NCBI RefSeq assembly: GCF_014648195.1
Contig: NZ_BMQQ01000025.1
Span: 47,697 to 111,696, forward strand
Source: Streptomyces purpureus
GTDB taxonomy: Bacteria; Actinomycetota; Actinomycetes; Streptomycetales; Streptomycetaceae
Reading direction: 5' to 3'
DNA length: 64,000 bases
Numbering within the stretch: the stretch's first letter is position 1; each line of letters opens with the position of its first letter. This document shows, one piece after another, positions 16,378 through 24,845 of this stretch. A model generated the notes under the pieces. It saw nothing but the letters and a program-made list of their open reading frames with translations, was not told the origin of the DNA and made no database searches. The position numbers and the translations under genes were made by a program.

Positions 16378-17785
16378 ACGGGCCGGCGGGCCACGGCTCG
16401 CGCCGCGCCCACACCACGCCCAGGGCGCACACCACCCCGGCGAGCACGAAGCCGTACGCGGGGGTGTGCCCGGAGGGCTGGGTCTCGTACACCAGCGCCG
16501 CCGACAGGACGGTCAGCAGCTGTCCGAGCCGGGTGTGCCAGGCCGTCGCGGCGACCACGGTCGTGCCCCACAGCACGTACCAGGGCTGCACCATCGGCGA
16601 GAGCGCGACCAGCACGAGCAGCGCGACGCCGAGGGCGTGCACGGGGTCGGGCCGGCGCCGGGCGAGGTACAGGATGATCGCCCCGGCGGCGAGCAGACCG
16701 GCCTTCTGCACGGCGGCCTTCACCGGGTCCGGGTCCGTGCCCAGCAGCAGCCGTCCCAGCTCGCCCAGGCCGAGTCCGACGTCGCTGGTGAGGGAGAGCG
16801 CGGTGTGGATGGTGGCGGCGACGCTCTGGGTGCGCAGCCAGCCGAAGCCGGTCCCGGCGAGGAGGGTCGCGGCGGCGGCGACCGCGCCTGCCACCAGCCC
16901 GGGCAGGACGAACGCCGTCGCCAGGCGGGCGGGCAGCGGCCCACGGGCGGCCCGTACGAGCAGCACGCCCAGGAAGAGCAGGGTCAGCGCGGCCGGGGAC
17001 TTGACCATCATGGCGAGCCCGACGAGGCCGCTGCCGAGCACCCACCGGTCGCGCAGCGTCCACACGACCGCCCAGAGCACCAGGGCGGCCATCAGTCCGT
17101 CGTTGTGCATCCCGCCGACGACATGGATCAGGAGCAGCGGGTTGAGCGCGCCTAGCCACAGCGCCCCGGTGGGGGTGGTGCCGCGGGCCTGGGCGAGCCG
17201 CAGCAGGCCCCAGGCGATCAGGGCGAGCGCGGCCAGCGCGAGCAGGCGCATGCCGAGGACCGCGGGGACGAGGGTGCCGCCGGTGAGCGTGACGACCACC
17301 TGGGCGAGGACGAGGAAGACGGGGCCGTAGGGGGCCGGGGTGTCGGTCCAGTGGCCGCCGACGCTGGCGGCGGCGTCGCCGCCGAGCCCGCCGGGGTCGA
17401 GCACGGACGGCCCCAGGCGGTAGACGTCATGCCCTTCGAGGACCATCGCGCCTTGGGCGATGTAGCTGTACACGTCGGCGCTGTACAGGGGCGGGGCGAG
17501 CACCAGCGGCGCGGCCCACCAGCCGAGGGTGACCAGCGACTCGCGGACGGAGATCGCGGCACCGCCCGCGAGCAGCCGCCCGTAGCGCCACCAGGCGAGG
17601 ACGAGCGCGGTCAGTCCGAGGGTGGCGAGGACGGTGGCGGCGACGGTGGCCGTGGAACCGTGGCGCACCCACAGTCCCCATGGCTCCCGGGCCGGGAGGG
17701 TTCCGGCGGCCCAGCCGCCCACGGCGACGGCGACCGCGCCGGCCGCGCCCAGCCGGCGGCACGCGGCGACACTCAACACCCACAT
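16316..17785 (-). CDS. mptB: polyprenol-phosphomannose-dependent alpha-1,6-mannosyltransferase, MptB type
   Basis: 489 residues with about 12 hydrophobic segments. The first large loop has PPLYSADVYSYIAQGAMVLEGHDVY, the acidic motif of GT-C enzymes of the MptA/MptB/GT87 kind. Later GALNPLLLIHVVGGMHNDGLMAALVLW and LSPMVQPWYVLWG are typical of this family. Such enzymes add mannose from a lipid carrier to lipomannan-like glycans outside the membrane. The C-terminal 25 residues are Pro/Ser/Arg-rich, encoded over the D-aminoacylase 3' end (62-base convergent overlap). The assignment to MptB rather than MptA is from overall motifs only. Confidence 0.78.
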   Translation of the reverse strand: MWVLSVAACRRLGAAGAVAVAVGGWAAGTLPAREPWGLWVRHGSTATVAATVLATLGLTALVLAWWRYGRLLAGGAAISVRESLVTLGWWAAPLVLAPPLYSADVYSYIAQGAMVLEGHDVYRLGPSVLDPGGLGGDAAASVGGHWTDTPAPYGPVFLVLAQVVVTLTGGTLVPAVLGMRLLALAALALIAWGLLRLAQARGTTPTGALWLGALNPLLLIHVVGGMHNDGLMAALVLWAVVWTLRDRWVLGSGLVGLAMMVKSPAALTLLFLGVLLVRAARGPLPARLATAFVLPGLVAGAVAAAATLLAGTGFGWLRTQSVAATIHTALSLTSDVGLGLGELGRLLLGTDPDPVKAAVQKAGLLAAGAIILYLARRRPDPVHALGVALLVLVALSPMVQPWYVLWGTTVVAATAWHTRLGQLLTVLSAALVYETQPSGHTPAYGFVLAGVVCALGVVWARREPWPAGPSTESGAPTAPPGRPSAARPR

Positions 17786-17919
17786 GACAGGTCAACCTAT
17801 CGGCGTACCGACGTGGGAGGCGCCAAGGGGCTTTCCCGGGGCCCGTGCGCCCGTCTTCGCCGGGGCCCGGGCGCGTCCCTTGTGTCCCAAAACACGAGGC
17901 GCCGCCGACCGGGCCCCCG

Positions 17920-17925
17920 TAAGCT
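17920..17925 (+). promoter_or_regulatory. -10 element for a probably leaderless aminotransferase transcript
   Basis: TAAGCT ends 6 bases before the ATG at 17932, and no ribosome-binding site is present. This spacing is what a leaderless Streptomyces mRNA would show. No clear -35 is seen. Confidence 0.4.
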
Positions 17926-17931
17926 CTCGGC

Positions 17932-19143
17932 ATGCAGGTGATCCAGTCGACGAAGCTCGCCAACGTCTGTTACGAGATCCGTGGTCCGGTGCTCGAGGAG
18001 GCGATGCGACTGGAGGCCGCGGGCCACCGCATCCTCAAGCTCAACACCGGCAACCCCGCCGCCTTCGGCTTCGAGTGCCCGCCGGCGATCCTTGAGGACG
18101 TGCTGCGCAATCTGCACGACGCGCACGGCTACGGCGACGCGAAGGGCCTGCTCTCGGCCCGCCGGGCGATCATGAGCCACTACGAGACCAAGGGCATCCC
18201 GCTCTCCGTCGAGGACATCTACCTCGGCAACGGCGTCTCCGAGCTGATCCAGATGTCGATGCAGGCGCTGCTCGACGACGGCGACGAGGTCCTCGTCCCG
18301 GCCCCCGACTATCCCCTGTGGACGGCTTCGGTCTCCCTCGCGGGCGGTACGGCCGTGCACTACCGCTGCGACGAGCAGGCCGAGTGGATGCCGGACCTCG
18401 CCGACATCGAGCGGAAGATCACCGACCGCACCAAGGCGATCGTCGTCATCAACCCGAACAATCCGACGGGTGCGGTGTACGACGACGCGATGCTGCGCTC
18501 CCTGACCGAGATCGCCCGCCGGCACAATCTGGTGGTCTGCTCGGACGAGATCTACGACAAGATCCTCTACGACGGTGTCACGCACACCCCGACCGCGGCG
18601 ATCGCGCCGGACCTGCTCGTGCTCACCTTCAACGGCATGAGCAAGAACTACCGGGTCGCCGGCTTCCGCTCCGGCTGGCTGGCGGTCTGCGGGCCCAAGG
18701 CGCACGCCTCCTCGTACATCGAGGGCCTGACGATCCTCGCCAACATGCGGCTGTGCGCCAACATGCCCGCCCAGCACGCGGTGGCCGCCGCCCTGCAGGG
18801 CCGGCAGTCGATCGAGGACCTGGTCAAGCCGGGCGGACGGCTCCTGGAGCAGCGCGACACGGCGTACGAGCTGCTGACCCGGATCCCGGGCGTCACCTGC
18901 GTGAAGCCCAAGGGCGCGCTGTACCTCTTCCCGCGTCTCGACCCCGACGTCTACAAGATCAAGGACGACCGTCAGATGGTCGTGGACCTGCTGCGGGCCG
19001 AGAAGATCATGGTGGTGCACGGCACCGGCTTCAACTGGCACGAGCCCGACCACTTCCGGATCGTGACCCTGCCGAACGCCAAGGACCTCGCCGACGCGGT
19101 CACCCGGATCGGGAACTTCCTGGAGGGGTACGGCCAGCCGTAA
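17932..19143 (+). CDS. alaA: class I aminotransferase, AlaA-type (alanine-synthesising)
   Basis: 403 residues. Class I/II PLP fold: NTGNPAAFGF near the start, NPNNPTGAVY (residues about 176-185), SDEIYDKILYDG and the PLP lysine in NGMSKNYRVAGFRSGW. It closely resembles glutamate-pyruvate aminotransferase AlaA of E. coli in length and motifs, which makes alanine from pyruvate with glutamate. No Shine-Dalgarno sequence is seen; a -10-like TAAGCT lies 6 bases before the ATG. Gene stands alone between the divergent mannosyltransferase and the palindrome-controlled gene. Confidence 0.85.
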   Translation: MQVIQSTKLANVCYEIRGPVLEEAMRLEAAGHRILKLNTGNPAAFGFECPPAILEDVLRNLHDAHGYGDAKGLLSARRAIMSHYETKGIPLSVEDIYLGNGVSELIQMSMQALLDDGDEVLVPAPDYPLWTASVSLAGGTAVHYRCDEQAEWMPDLADIERKITDRTKAIVVINPNNPTGAVYDDAMLRSLTEIARRHNLVVCSDEIYDKILYDGVTHTPTAAIAPDLLVLTFNGMSKNYRVAGFRSGWLAVCGPKAHASSYIEGLTILANMRLCANMPAQHAVAAALQGRQSIEDLVKPGGRLLEQRDTAYELLTRIPGVTCVKPKGALYLFPRLDPDVYKIKDDRQMVVDLLRAEKIMVVHGTGFNWHEPDHFRIVTLPNAKDLADAVTRIGNFLEGYGQP

Positions 19144-19193
19144 CCCCTGCGGACCCCCGGCCCACCCCCTTAAGTACCGGACTCGGCTCAACT

Positions 19194-19208
19194 TTAGATT
19201 GAATCTAA
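19194..19208 (+). promoter_or_regulatory. perfect palindrome TTAGATT-G-AATCTAA, candidate operator
   Basis: Seven-base perfect arms around one central base, AT-rich in a GC-rich genome. TAGGAT at 19211-19216 fits a -10 element, so the palindrome would cover the -35/-10 spacer of the downstream 130-residue protein gene. This is the classic place for a repressor. The symmetry and size suit a MarR-type dimer, but the regulator is not identified. Confidence 0.6.
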
Positions 19209-19243
19209 GCTAGGATGGCTCCAGAGCTACAGGAGGCCGTCCC

Positions 19244-19636
19244 ATGTACGAACCGATCCGCACGAAGTCGGTCCACCGGATGGCCGACGACGACCGCGAC
19301 AGCTACCCGCACCGCTCCCGCGAGGAGGAGCTGGACATCCAGCTCGCCGGCCATCTCGCCGCGCTCCTCGCCGTCACCGACGAACTCGGCGACACGGCGG
19401 CTGCCGAGCGCATCGCCCAGCAGGTGGCCAGGCTGCGGGGCGCCCCGCCGGCCCGGCACGCCGGCCTGAGCGGCTCCGGGCGCACCACCCTGCACCGGCG
19501 CGCACACGCCCTCGCGGGCCGCGCCCTGGTCGTCGCCGCCTCCCGGGCGGACACCGCGGTGGCGATCCTCGCCGCCGAGCGCATGGACGCGCATGCCGCC
19601 GCGCTGACCGCATCCGATCTGGTCGGCGCCCCCTGA
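19244..19636 (+). CDS. hypothetical protein, 130 residues
   Basis: No family recognised. The protein is soluble, rich in Ala, Arg and His, and mostly helical by composition (ELDIQLAGHLAALLAVTDELGDTAAAERIAQQVARL; later HALAGRALVVAASRADTAVAILAAERMDAHAAAL). ATG has AGGAGG 9-14 bases upstream. The gene has its own promoter with a strong palindrome and is followed by strong hairpins, so it is a tightly controlled single gene. The controlled expression suggests a stress or metal-related role, but nothing in the protein itself shows this. Confidence 0.65.
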   Translation: MYEPIRTKSVHRMADDDRDSYPHRSREEELDIQLAGHLAALLAVTDELGDTAAAERIAQQVARLRGAPPARHAGLSGSGRTTLHRRAHALAGRALVVAASRADTAVAILAAERMDAHAAALTASDLVGAP

Positions 19637-19641
19637 CGGCC

Positions 19642-19674
19642 CCGGTCCGCGCGCCCGAGCGGCGCGCGGACCGG
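19642..19674. terminator. hairpin 1 of three between convergent genes
   Basis: CCGGTCCGCGCGCC (19642-19655) pairs perfectly with 19661-19674, 5-base loop. It starts 6 bases after the 130-residue protein stop. Confidence 0.7.
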
Positions 19675-19693
19675 GTTGCCACCTCGCACATCC

Positions 19694-19729
19694 GACGCGC
19701 CCCGCACGGCACACCGTGCGGGGCGCGTC
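19694..19729. terminator. hairpin 2 of three between convergent genes
   Basis: GACGCGCCCCGCACGG (19694-19709) pairs perfectly with 19714-19729, 4-base loop. Works in either orientation. Confidence 0.65.
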
Positions 19730-19750
19730 GCGCGCGTACCGGAGAGAAAC

Positions 19751-19791
19751 AACCGGCCCCCGAAGCCGTGAGGGGGCTTCGGGGGCCGGTT
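19751..19791. terminator. hairpin 3 of three, likely terminator of pckG
   Basis: AACCGGCCCCCGAAGCC (19751-19767) pairs perfectly with 19775-19791, a 17-base stem. It lies about 80 bases after the pckG stop on the minus strand. Confidence 0.75.
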
Positions 19792-19869
19792 CGTGTCGTG
19801 GCGGGCCGTCGTGACCCCACTGGTCAGGGCGGTTGTCGTGGGCAACCCGCCACGAGTCTCGGGGCGGGA

Positions 19870-21693
19870 TCAGCCCAGGCGCTCGACCAGCGCGCGGTAC
19901 TCGTCCCACATCTCCTTCGGCGTGTGGTCGCCGAAGGTGTTGAGGTGCTCGGGGACCAGGGCGGCCTCCTCGCGCCAGACGTCGGTGTCGACCTTGAGCA
20001 GGAAGTCCAGGTCGTCGTCCGACAGGTCCAGGCCCTCGGTGTCCAGCGAACCCTTGGCGGGCAGGATGCCGATCGGCGTCTCGACGCCCTCGGCCTTGCC
20101 CTCCAGGCGCTCCACGATCCACTTCAGGACGCGGCTGTTCTCACCGAAGCCGGGCCACACGAACTTGCCCGCGTCGTTCTTGCGGAACCAGTTGACGTAG
20201 TAGATCTTCGGGAGCTTGGCGGCATCGGCCTGGGCACCGACCTTGACCCAATGGGCCATGTAGTCGCCCATGTTGTAGCCGCAGAACGGCAGCATCGCGA
20301 AGGGGTCGCGGCGCAGCTCGCCGACCTTGCCCTCGGCGGCGGCGGTCTTCTCGGAGGCGACGTTCGCGCCGAGGAAGACGCCGTGCTGCCAGTCGAAGGA
20401 CTCGGTGACCAGCGGGACGGCGGAGGCGCGGCGGCCGCCGAAGAGGATCGCCGAGATCGGCACGCCCTTGGGGTCCTCCCACTCCGGCGCGATGATCGGG
20501 CACTGCGAGGCGGGGACGGTGAAGCGGGCGTTGGGGTGGGCGGCCGGGGTCTCCGAATCCGGAGTCCAGTCGTTGCCCTTCCAGTCCGTGAGGTGACCCG
20601 GCGCCTCCTCCGTCATGCCCTCCCACCAGATGTCGTTGTCGTCGGTGAGCGCGACGTTGGTGAAGACGGCGTTGCCCCACAAGGTCTTCATCGCGTTGGC
20701 GTTGGTGTGCTCGCCGGTGCCGGGCGCGACGCCGAAGAAGCCGGCCTCGGGGTTGATCGCGTAGAGGCGGCCGTCCTCGCCGAAGCGCATCCAGGCGATG
20801 TCGTCGCCGATGGTCTCGACCGTCCAGCCGGAGATCGTGGGCTCCAGCATGGCGAGGTTGGTCTTGCCACAGGCGGACGGGAAGGCTGCGGCGACGTACT
20901 TGGCCTCACCCTGCGGCGGGGTGAGCTTGAGGATCAGCATGTGCTCGGCGAGCCAGCCCTCGTCGCGGGCCATGACGGAGGCGATCCGCAGCGCGTAGCA
21001 CTTCTTGCCGAGCAGGGCGTTGCCGCCGTAGCCCGAGCCGTACGACCAGATCTCGCGGCTCTCGGGGAAGTGCGAGATGTACTTGGTGGAGTTGCACGGC
21101 CACGGCACATCCTCCTGGCCCTCCTCCAGGGGGGCGCCGAGGGTGTGGACGGCCTTGACGAAGAAGCCGTCGGTGCCGAGCTCGTCCAGCACGGCCTGGC
21201 CCATGCGGGTCATGGTGCGCATGGAGACGGCGACGTACGCGGAGTCGGTGATCTCCACGCCGATCGCGGACAGCGGGGAGCCGAGGGGGCCCATGCAGAA
21301 GGGGACGACGTACATCGTCCGGCCCTTCATGGAGCCACGGAAGATGCCCTTCTCGCCGGCGAAGATGTCCCTCATCTCGGCCGGGGCCTTCCAGTGGTTG
21401 GTCGGGCCCGCGTCCTCCTCCTTCTCGGAGCAGATGAAGGTCCGGTCCTCGACGCGCGCGACATCGGTCGGGTCGGACGCCGCGTAGTACGAGTTCGGCC
21501 GCTTGATCGGGTCGAGCTTGCGGAACGTGCCCTTGGCCACGAGCTCCCCGCACAGGCGCTCGTACTCGGCTTCGGAACCGTCACACCAGACGACGTTGTC
21601 CGGCTGCGTGATTGCTGCGATCTCGTCGACCCAGGAGAGGAGTCCCTGGTGGGTGGTGGGGACGGTGGTGGGAGCCGCGTTGTCGCGCGCCAC
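19870..21693 (-). CDS. pckG: phosphoenolpyruvate carboxykinase (GTP)
   Basis: 607 residues, full length for the GTP-dependent enzyme. The P-loop is AFPSACGKTNLAM; the signature FPSACGKTN is the standard PEPCK-GTP pattern. Metal and substrate regions (GDDIAWMRFGEDGRLYAINPE, FGGRRASAVPLV, NWFRKND) are present. It converts oxaloacetate and GTP to PEP, CO2 and GDP for gluconeogenesis. Start is GTG with AAGGAG 7-12 bases upstream. The gene is monocistronic, with strong hairpins downstream. In S. coelicolor I recall it as SCO4979. Confidence 0.95.
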   Translation of the reverse strand: MARDNAAPTTVPTTHQGLLSWVDEIAAITQPDNVVWCDGSEAEYERLCGELVAKGTFRKLDPIKRPNSYYAASDPTDVARVEDRTFICSEKEEDAGPTNHWKAPAEMRDIFAGEKGIFRGSMKGRTMYVVPFCMGPLGSPLSAIGVEITDSAYVAVSMRTMTRMGQAVLDELGTDGFFVKAVHTLGAPLEEGQEDVPWPCNSTKYISHFPESREIWSYGSGYGGNALLGKKCYALRIASVMARDEGWLAEHMLILKLTPPQGEAKYVAAAFPSACGKTNLAMLEPTISGWTVETIGDDIAWMRFGEDGRLYAINPEAGFFGVAPGTGEHTNANAMKTLWGNAVFTNVALTDDNDIWWEGMTEEAPGHLTDWKGNDWTPDSETPAAHPNARFTVPASQCPIIAPEWEDPKGVPISAILFGGRRASAVPLVTESFDWQHGVFLGANVASEKTAAAEGKVGELRRDPFAMLPFCGYNMGDYMAHWVKVGAQADAAKLPKIYYVNWFRKNDAGKFVWPGFGENSRVLKWIVERLEGKAEGVETPIGILPAKGSLDTEGLDLSDDDLDFLLKVDTDVWREEAALVPEHLNTFGDHTPKEMWDEYRALVERLG

Positions 21694-21879
21694 GATTGCT
21701 CCTTGTTGAGGGGTTTTTTAGGTGTATGCCCCGTGGGGGCCGCGACCCGGATGCGTCGTAGCGCTCATCCGGTGCCGACCGCACTCATTTGATCATCCGA
21801 CGTTCATGCGCATATGTCCAGGGGGCCGCCCACGTGAGCATCGCCACTCATACAAGTCCCCTACGATCGCGTCGCTACC

Positions 21880-22575
21880 ATGCGGACCATGGATGCAGCC
21901 GTACCCGAAGTGACCGGGACCAAGCCCTCTCAGCCGCCTCTGGTGAAGCCCCGGCTGCGCGGCTGGCTGCACGCCGGCATGTTTCCGGCCGTGCTGATCG
22001 CGGGTCTCGTGCTCACCGCGCTGGCCGATTCCACCCGCGGCCGGGTCGCCTGCGGCATCTACGTACTCACCGCCTGTCTGCTCTTCGGTGTGAGCGCGCT
22101 GTACCACCGGGGAAACTGGGGCCCGCGCGCCACGGCGGTGCTGCGCCGGCTCGACCACGCCAACATCTTCCTGATCATCGCGGGGACATATACCCCGCTG
22201 ACGCTCCTCCTTCTCCCCGACTCCACCGGCCGGATCCTGCTCTGGGCGGTCTGGGCGGCGGCGCTCGCCGGCATAGCGTTCCGGGTCTTCTGGGTCGGCG
22301 CCCCGCGCTGGCTCTACACCCCCTGCTACATCGCGATGGGCTGGGCGGCCGTCTTCTTCCTCCCCGACTTCCTGCGCACGGGCGGCATCGCCGTCCTCGT
22401 CCTGGTGATCGTCGGCGGCCTGCTCTACAGCGCGGGCGGCGTGATCTACGGAATGAAGCGCCCCAACCCCTCCCCGCGCTGGTTCGGCTTCCACGAGGTC
22501 TTCCACTCCTTCACCCTCGCGGCCTTCGTCGTCCACTACGTCGGCATCTCGCTGGTGGCCTACCAGCACGCCTGA
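21880..22575 (+). CDS. hemolysin III (PAQR/YqfA) family membrane protein
   Basis: 231 residues with seven membrane segments. The conserved parts are SALYHRGNW after helix 2, RRLDHANIFLIIAGTYTPL, and HEVFHSFTLAAFVVHY near the end; the His residues and the helix-1/2 Ser are the metal-site residues of the PAQR fold. The role in bacteria is not settled; some act as lipid-linked ceramidase-like hydrolases or receptors. Two ATGs 9 bases apart (21880 and 21889) are possible; no clear Shine-Dalgarno sequence, and TACGAT at 21862-21867 could be a -10 for a very short leader. TetR-type regulator follows after 8 bases. Confidence 0.85.
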   Translation: MRTMDAAVPEVTGTKPSQPPLVKPRLRGWLHAGMFPAVLIAGLVLTALADSTRGRVACGIYVLTACLLFGVSALYHRGNWGPRATAVLRRLDHANIFLIIAGTYTPLTLLLLPDSTGRILLWAVWAAALAGIAFRVFWVGAPRWLYTPCYIAMGWAAVFFLPDFLRTGGIAVLVLVIVGGLLYSAGGVIYGMKRPNPSPRWFGFHEVFHSFTLAAFVVHYVGISLVAYQHA

Positions 22576-22583
22576 CCTGCACA

Positions 22584-23198
22584 ATGACCGCCATGCTGCC
22601 CGCCGATTCCCGCGAACCGCTGAGCCTGCGCGAGCGCAAGAAGCTCAAGACCCGCACGGCGATCCGGAGGGCCACCTACCGGCTGCTCGCCACACAGGGG
22701 TACGACGCGACCACCGTCGAGCAGATCGCCGAGGCCGCCGAGGTCTCCCCCAGCACCGTGGTGCGCTACTTCCCGGTGAAGGAGGACATCCTCCTCACCG
22801 ACGAGCACGACGCCGTCCTGGACGCCCGCCTGCGGGCCCGCCCCGCCGACGAGGAGCCGCTGGAGTCCCTGCGGGCGGTGGTGACCGAGGCGGTGCGGAC
22901 GGCGCTGGCCCACGAGCCGGAGGAGACCCGGCTGCGGGCCCGGCTGATGGCGGAGGTCCCGGCGGTACGTTCCCGGCTCACCGAGACCACGGCCCGGACC
23001 GCCCAGCTGCTGGCCCGCGCCATCGCCGACCGCACCGGCCGGGCCGCCGACGACCTGGAGGTGCGGGTCTTCACGGCGGCGGTCCTCGCCGCCCTGCGGG
23101 AGGCCACCCTCTGCTGGGCCGAGCGCGGCCAGGGCGACGACCTGCTCGCTCTGCTCGACCGGACCGTCGACACCCTCAAGGGCGGCCTGTCCCTGTGA
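22584..23198 (+). CDS. TetR-family transcriptional regulator
   Basis: 204 residues. Typical TetR amino-terminal helix-turn-helix at about residues 15-65 (LKTRTAIRRATYRLLATQGYDATTVEQIAEAAEVSPSTVVRYFPVKEDIL). The C-terminal helical domain is the acyl-CoA/ligand-type of many actinobacterial TetRs. A second ATG 9 bases downstream is an alternative. The gene lies 8 bases after hemolysin III, so cotranscription is likely. Its last 23 bases overlap the convergent GH26-like gene. Ligand and targets unknown. Confidence 0.85.
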   Translation: MTAMLPADSREPLSLRERKKLKTRTAIRRATYRLLATQGYDATTVEQIAEAAEVSPSTVVRYFPVKEDILLTDEHDAVLDARLRARPADEEPLESLRAVVTEAVRTALAHEPEETRLRARLMAEVPAVRSRLTETTARTAQLLARAIADRTGRAADDLEVRVFTAAVLAALREATLCWAERGQGDDLLALLDRTVDTLKGGLSL

Positions 23199-24165
23199 AG
23201 GCGCCCCGGACCACCTCCGCCGACCGCGGATGGTCCGGGCACCCCCACACCCCGTGCGGGCAGTAGTCCGTGAACGTCTGGTAGACGGGCCGGTGCCGGG
23301 CGAACCAGTCCAGCATGCCCCGTACGTAGTCCGGGTTGTCACCGTTGCGGAAGAGCCCCCACTCCGGGTACGAGACCGGCTTCCCGTGCGCGGCCGCGAA
23401 CCGCACATGGTGCGCGAGCCCGTACTCCTCGGTGACCTGCCGCGCGAAGTCCGCTCCGCGCGGCTGGTCGTACGCGTCCAGGCCGATGATGTCGACGTAC
23501 TCGTCGCCGGGGTAGCAGAGCGGCCAGGGGATCGCGTCCCGGCCGCGGCTCGCGGTGAAGTCGAAGCGGAAGCGCTGCCCGGCCACCTCGCGCAGCACCG
23601 TGACGACCCGCCGCCAGTACGCCTTCCACGCCTCCGGGTCGGGCCCGCAGCGATGGCTGTAGGTGGCGCCGTTCATCTCCCAGCCGAGGACGAGCACCGC
23701 CTCTTCGAGACCGTGCTGGACGAGCCGCTCCCCCAGCACCCGGAAGTGCCGGTCGAACGCCCCGTCGGCCCCGAGCCGCAGCCCCGCCCGTACCTCCGCG
23801 TCGGGCAGCCCGGCCTCGCTGCGGTCCCGCAGCGGCACGTTGAGGACGAACAGCCGCCCCGGCCGCTCCCGCACCCAGTGCGCCCACGGTCCGAAGAGCC
23901 GCTCGTGCCCCTCGATGTTGGACCAGAGATCGCCGGGCAGATACGTGTGCCCGACGGTCAGCGGCGCCCCGCCGAGCCACTCCCCCACCTCGGCGATCCG
24001 CCGTATCCCGGCCTCGTCTGAGCCGGTGAAGAAGCCGGACGGCACGGGCGGACGGCCGTCGCGGTGCCGGGAGTCCGGTGCGATCCGGCCCTGGTCGAGG
24101 CCGAACACGAGAAGGACCGCGAGCAGCACGATCGGCGCGGCCCGCGGCCCGGTGAGCACGCCCAC
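23176..24165 (-). CDS. secreted GH26-like glycoside hydrolase (paralogue of 38836-40026)
   Basis: 329 residues. A hydrophobic start (PIVLLAVLLVFGL) acts as signal or anchor. The catalytic part resembles GH26 beta-mannanases: GHTYLPGDLWSNIEG, LVLGWEMNG (likely acid/base Glu), RGRDAIPW and SYPEWGLFRNGDNP (likely nucleophile Glu). GTG start lies 1 base after the VKOR stop, so the pair is coupled. It shares all motifs with the second copy at 38.8 kb inside the surface region. Cys residues in HRCGPDPEAW, CYPGD and DYCPHGVWGC probably form disulphides, and VKOR upstream may be the disulphide source. Substrate unknown. Confidence 0.7.
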   Translation of the reverse strand: MGVLTGPRAAPIVLLAVLLVFGLDQGRIAPDSRHRDGRPPVPSGFFTGSDEAGIRRIAEVGEWLGGAPLTVGHTYLPGDLWSNIEGHERLFGPWAHWVRERPGRLFVLNVPLRDRSEAGLPDAEVRAGLRLGADGAFDRHFRVLGERLVQHGLEEAVLVLGWEMNGATYSHRCGPDPEAWKAYWRRVVTVLREVAGQRFRFDFTASRGRDAIPWPLCYPGDEYVDIIGLDAYDQPRGADFARQVTEEYGLAHHVRFAAAHGKPVSYPEWGLFRNGDNPDYVRGMLDWFARHRPVYQTFTDYCPHGVWGCPDHPRSAEVVRGAFTGTGRP

Positions 24166-24166
24166 C

Positions 24167-24832
24167 TCAACTGGTCCAGAAGTCCCACCAGCGGGTGAGG
24201 ATCAGCATCCCGACGATCCCGATGTGGAGGACCGGCGGGACGAAGGCGAACTCCTCGAAGAACCGCCGCACCCCGGCGGGCGCGGGCAGCGCTCCGGTAC
24301 GGACGTTGTGCGCCGTGACGTACCAGAACATGAGAATCGTGGCGGCCCAGGCCAGGCAGCACCACAGGCACAGCGAGTGGATCTCGTACAGCGACTGGTA
24401 CTGGAGCCAGGCGCAGAAGCCGACACCGAAGAGTGTCCCGGCGTTGAGCCCCAGCCAGTACCAGCGCCGCGGGCGCGCCCCGGCGAGCAGGGCGGCGCCG
24501 ATGGCGACCACCATGCCGTAGGTGACCAGGCCCAGCATCGGGTTGGGGAAGCCGAACACCGACGCCTGCGCGCTCTTCATGATGTTGCCGCAGGACACCA
24601 CCGGGTTGAGGCTGCACCCCGGCCGGAAGTTCGGGTCCTCCAGCAGCTTGAACTTGTCCAGCGTGATCACCCATGCGGCCAGCACCCCGGCCGCGCCCGT
24701 GACCACCAGGAGCCATGCGAACGCGCGGCCCGCTCCCACGCCCTCGTCCCGGGCCCCACCCCGGGCGTCGGTGCCCCGCCGCCCGGACTGTCCCGGGATG
24801 GACGCCTCGTCCCGCACGCTCGCAGAGCTCAT
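24167..24832 (-). CDS. vitamin K epoxide reductase (VKOR) family membrane protein
   Basis: 221 residues with about five membrane helices. The two Cys pairs of the family are present: CSLNPVVSCG in the first loop and the active CxxC in the later helix (SLCLWCCLAW). VKORs feed electrons from exported proteins to quinones, so they support disulphide formation outside the membrane in actinobacteria. About 40 amino-terminal residues are polar and Gly/Arg-rich, probably cytosolic. It is followed directly by the GH26-like gene, whose product has several Cys. Confidence 0.88.
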   Translation of the reverse strand: MSSASVRDEASIPGQSGRRGTDARGGARDEGVGAGRAFAWLLVVTGAAGVLAAWVITLDKFKLLEDPNFRPGCSLNPVVSCGNIMKSAQASVFGFPNPMLGLVTYGMVVAIGAALLAGARPRRWYWLGLNAGTLFGVGFCAWLQYQSLYEIHSLCLWCCLAWAATILMFWYVTAHNVRTGALPAPAGVRRFFEEFAFVPPVLHIGIVGMLILTRWWDFWTS

Positions 24833-24845
24833 CGCACGACCCCCG

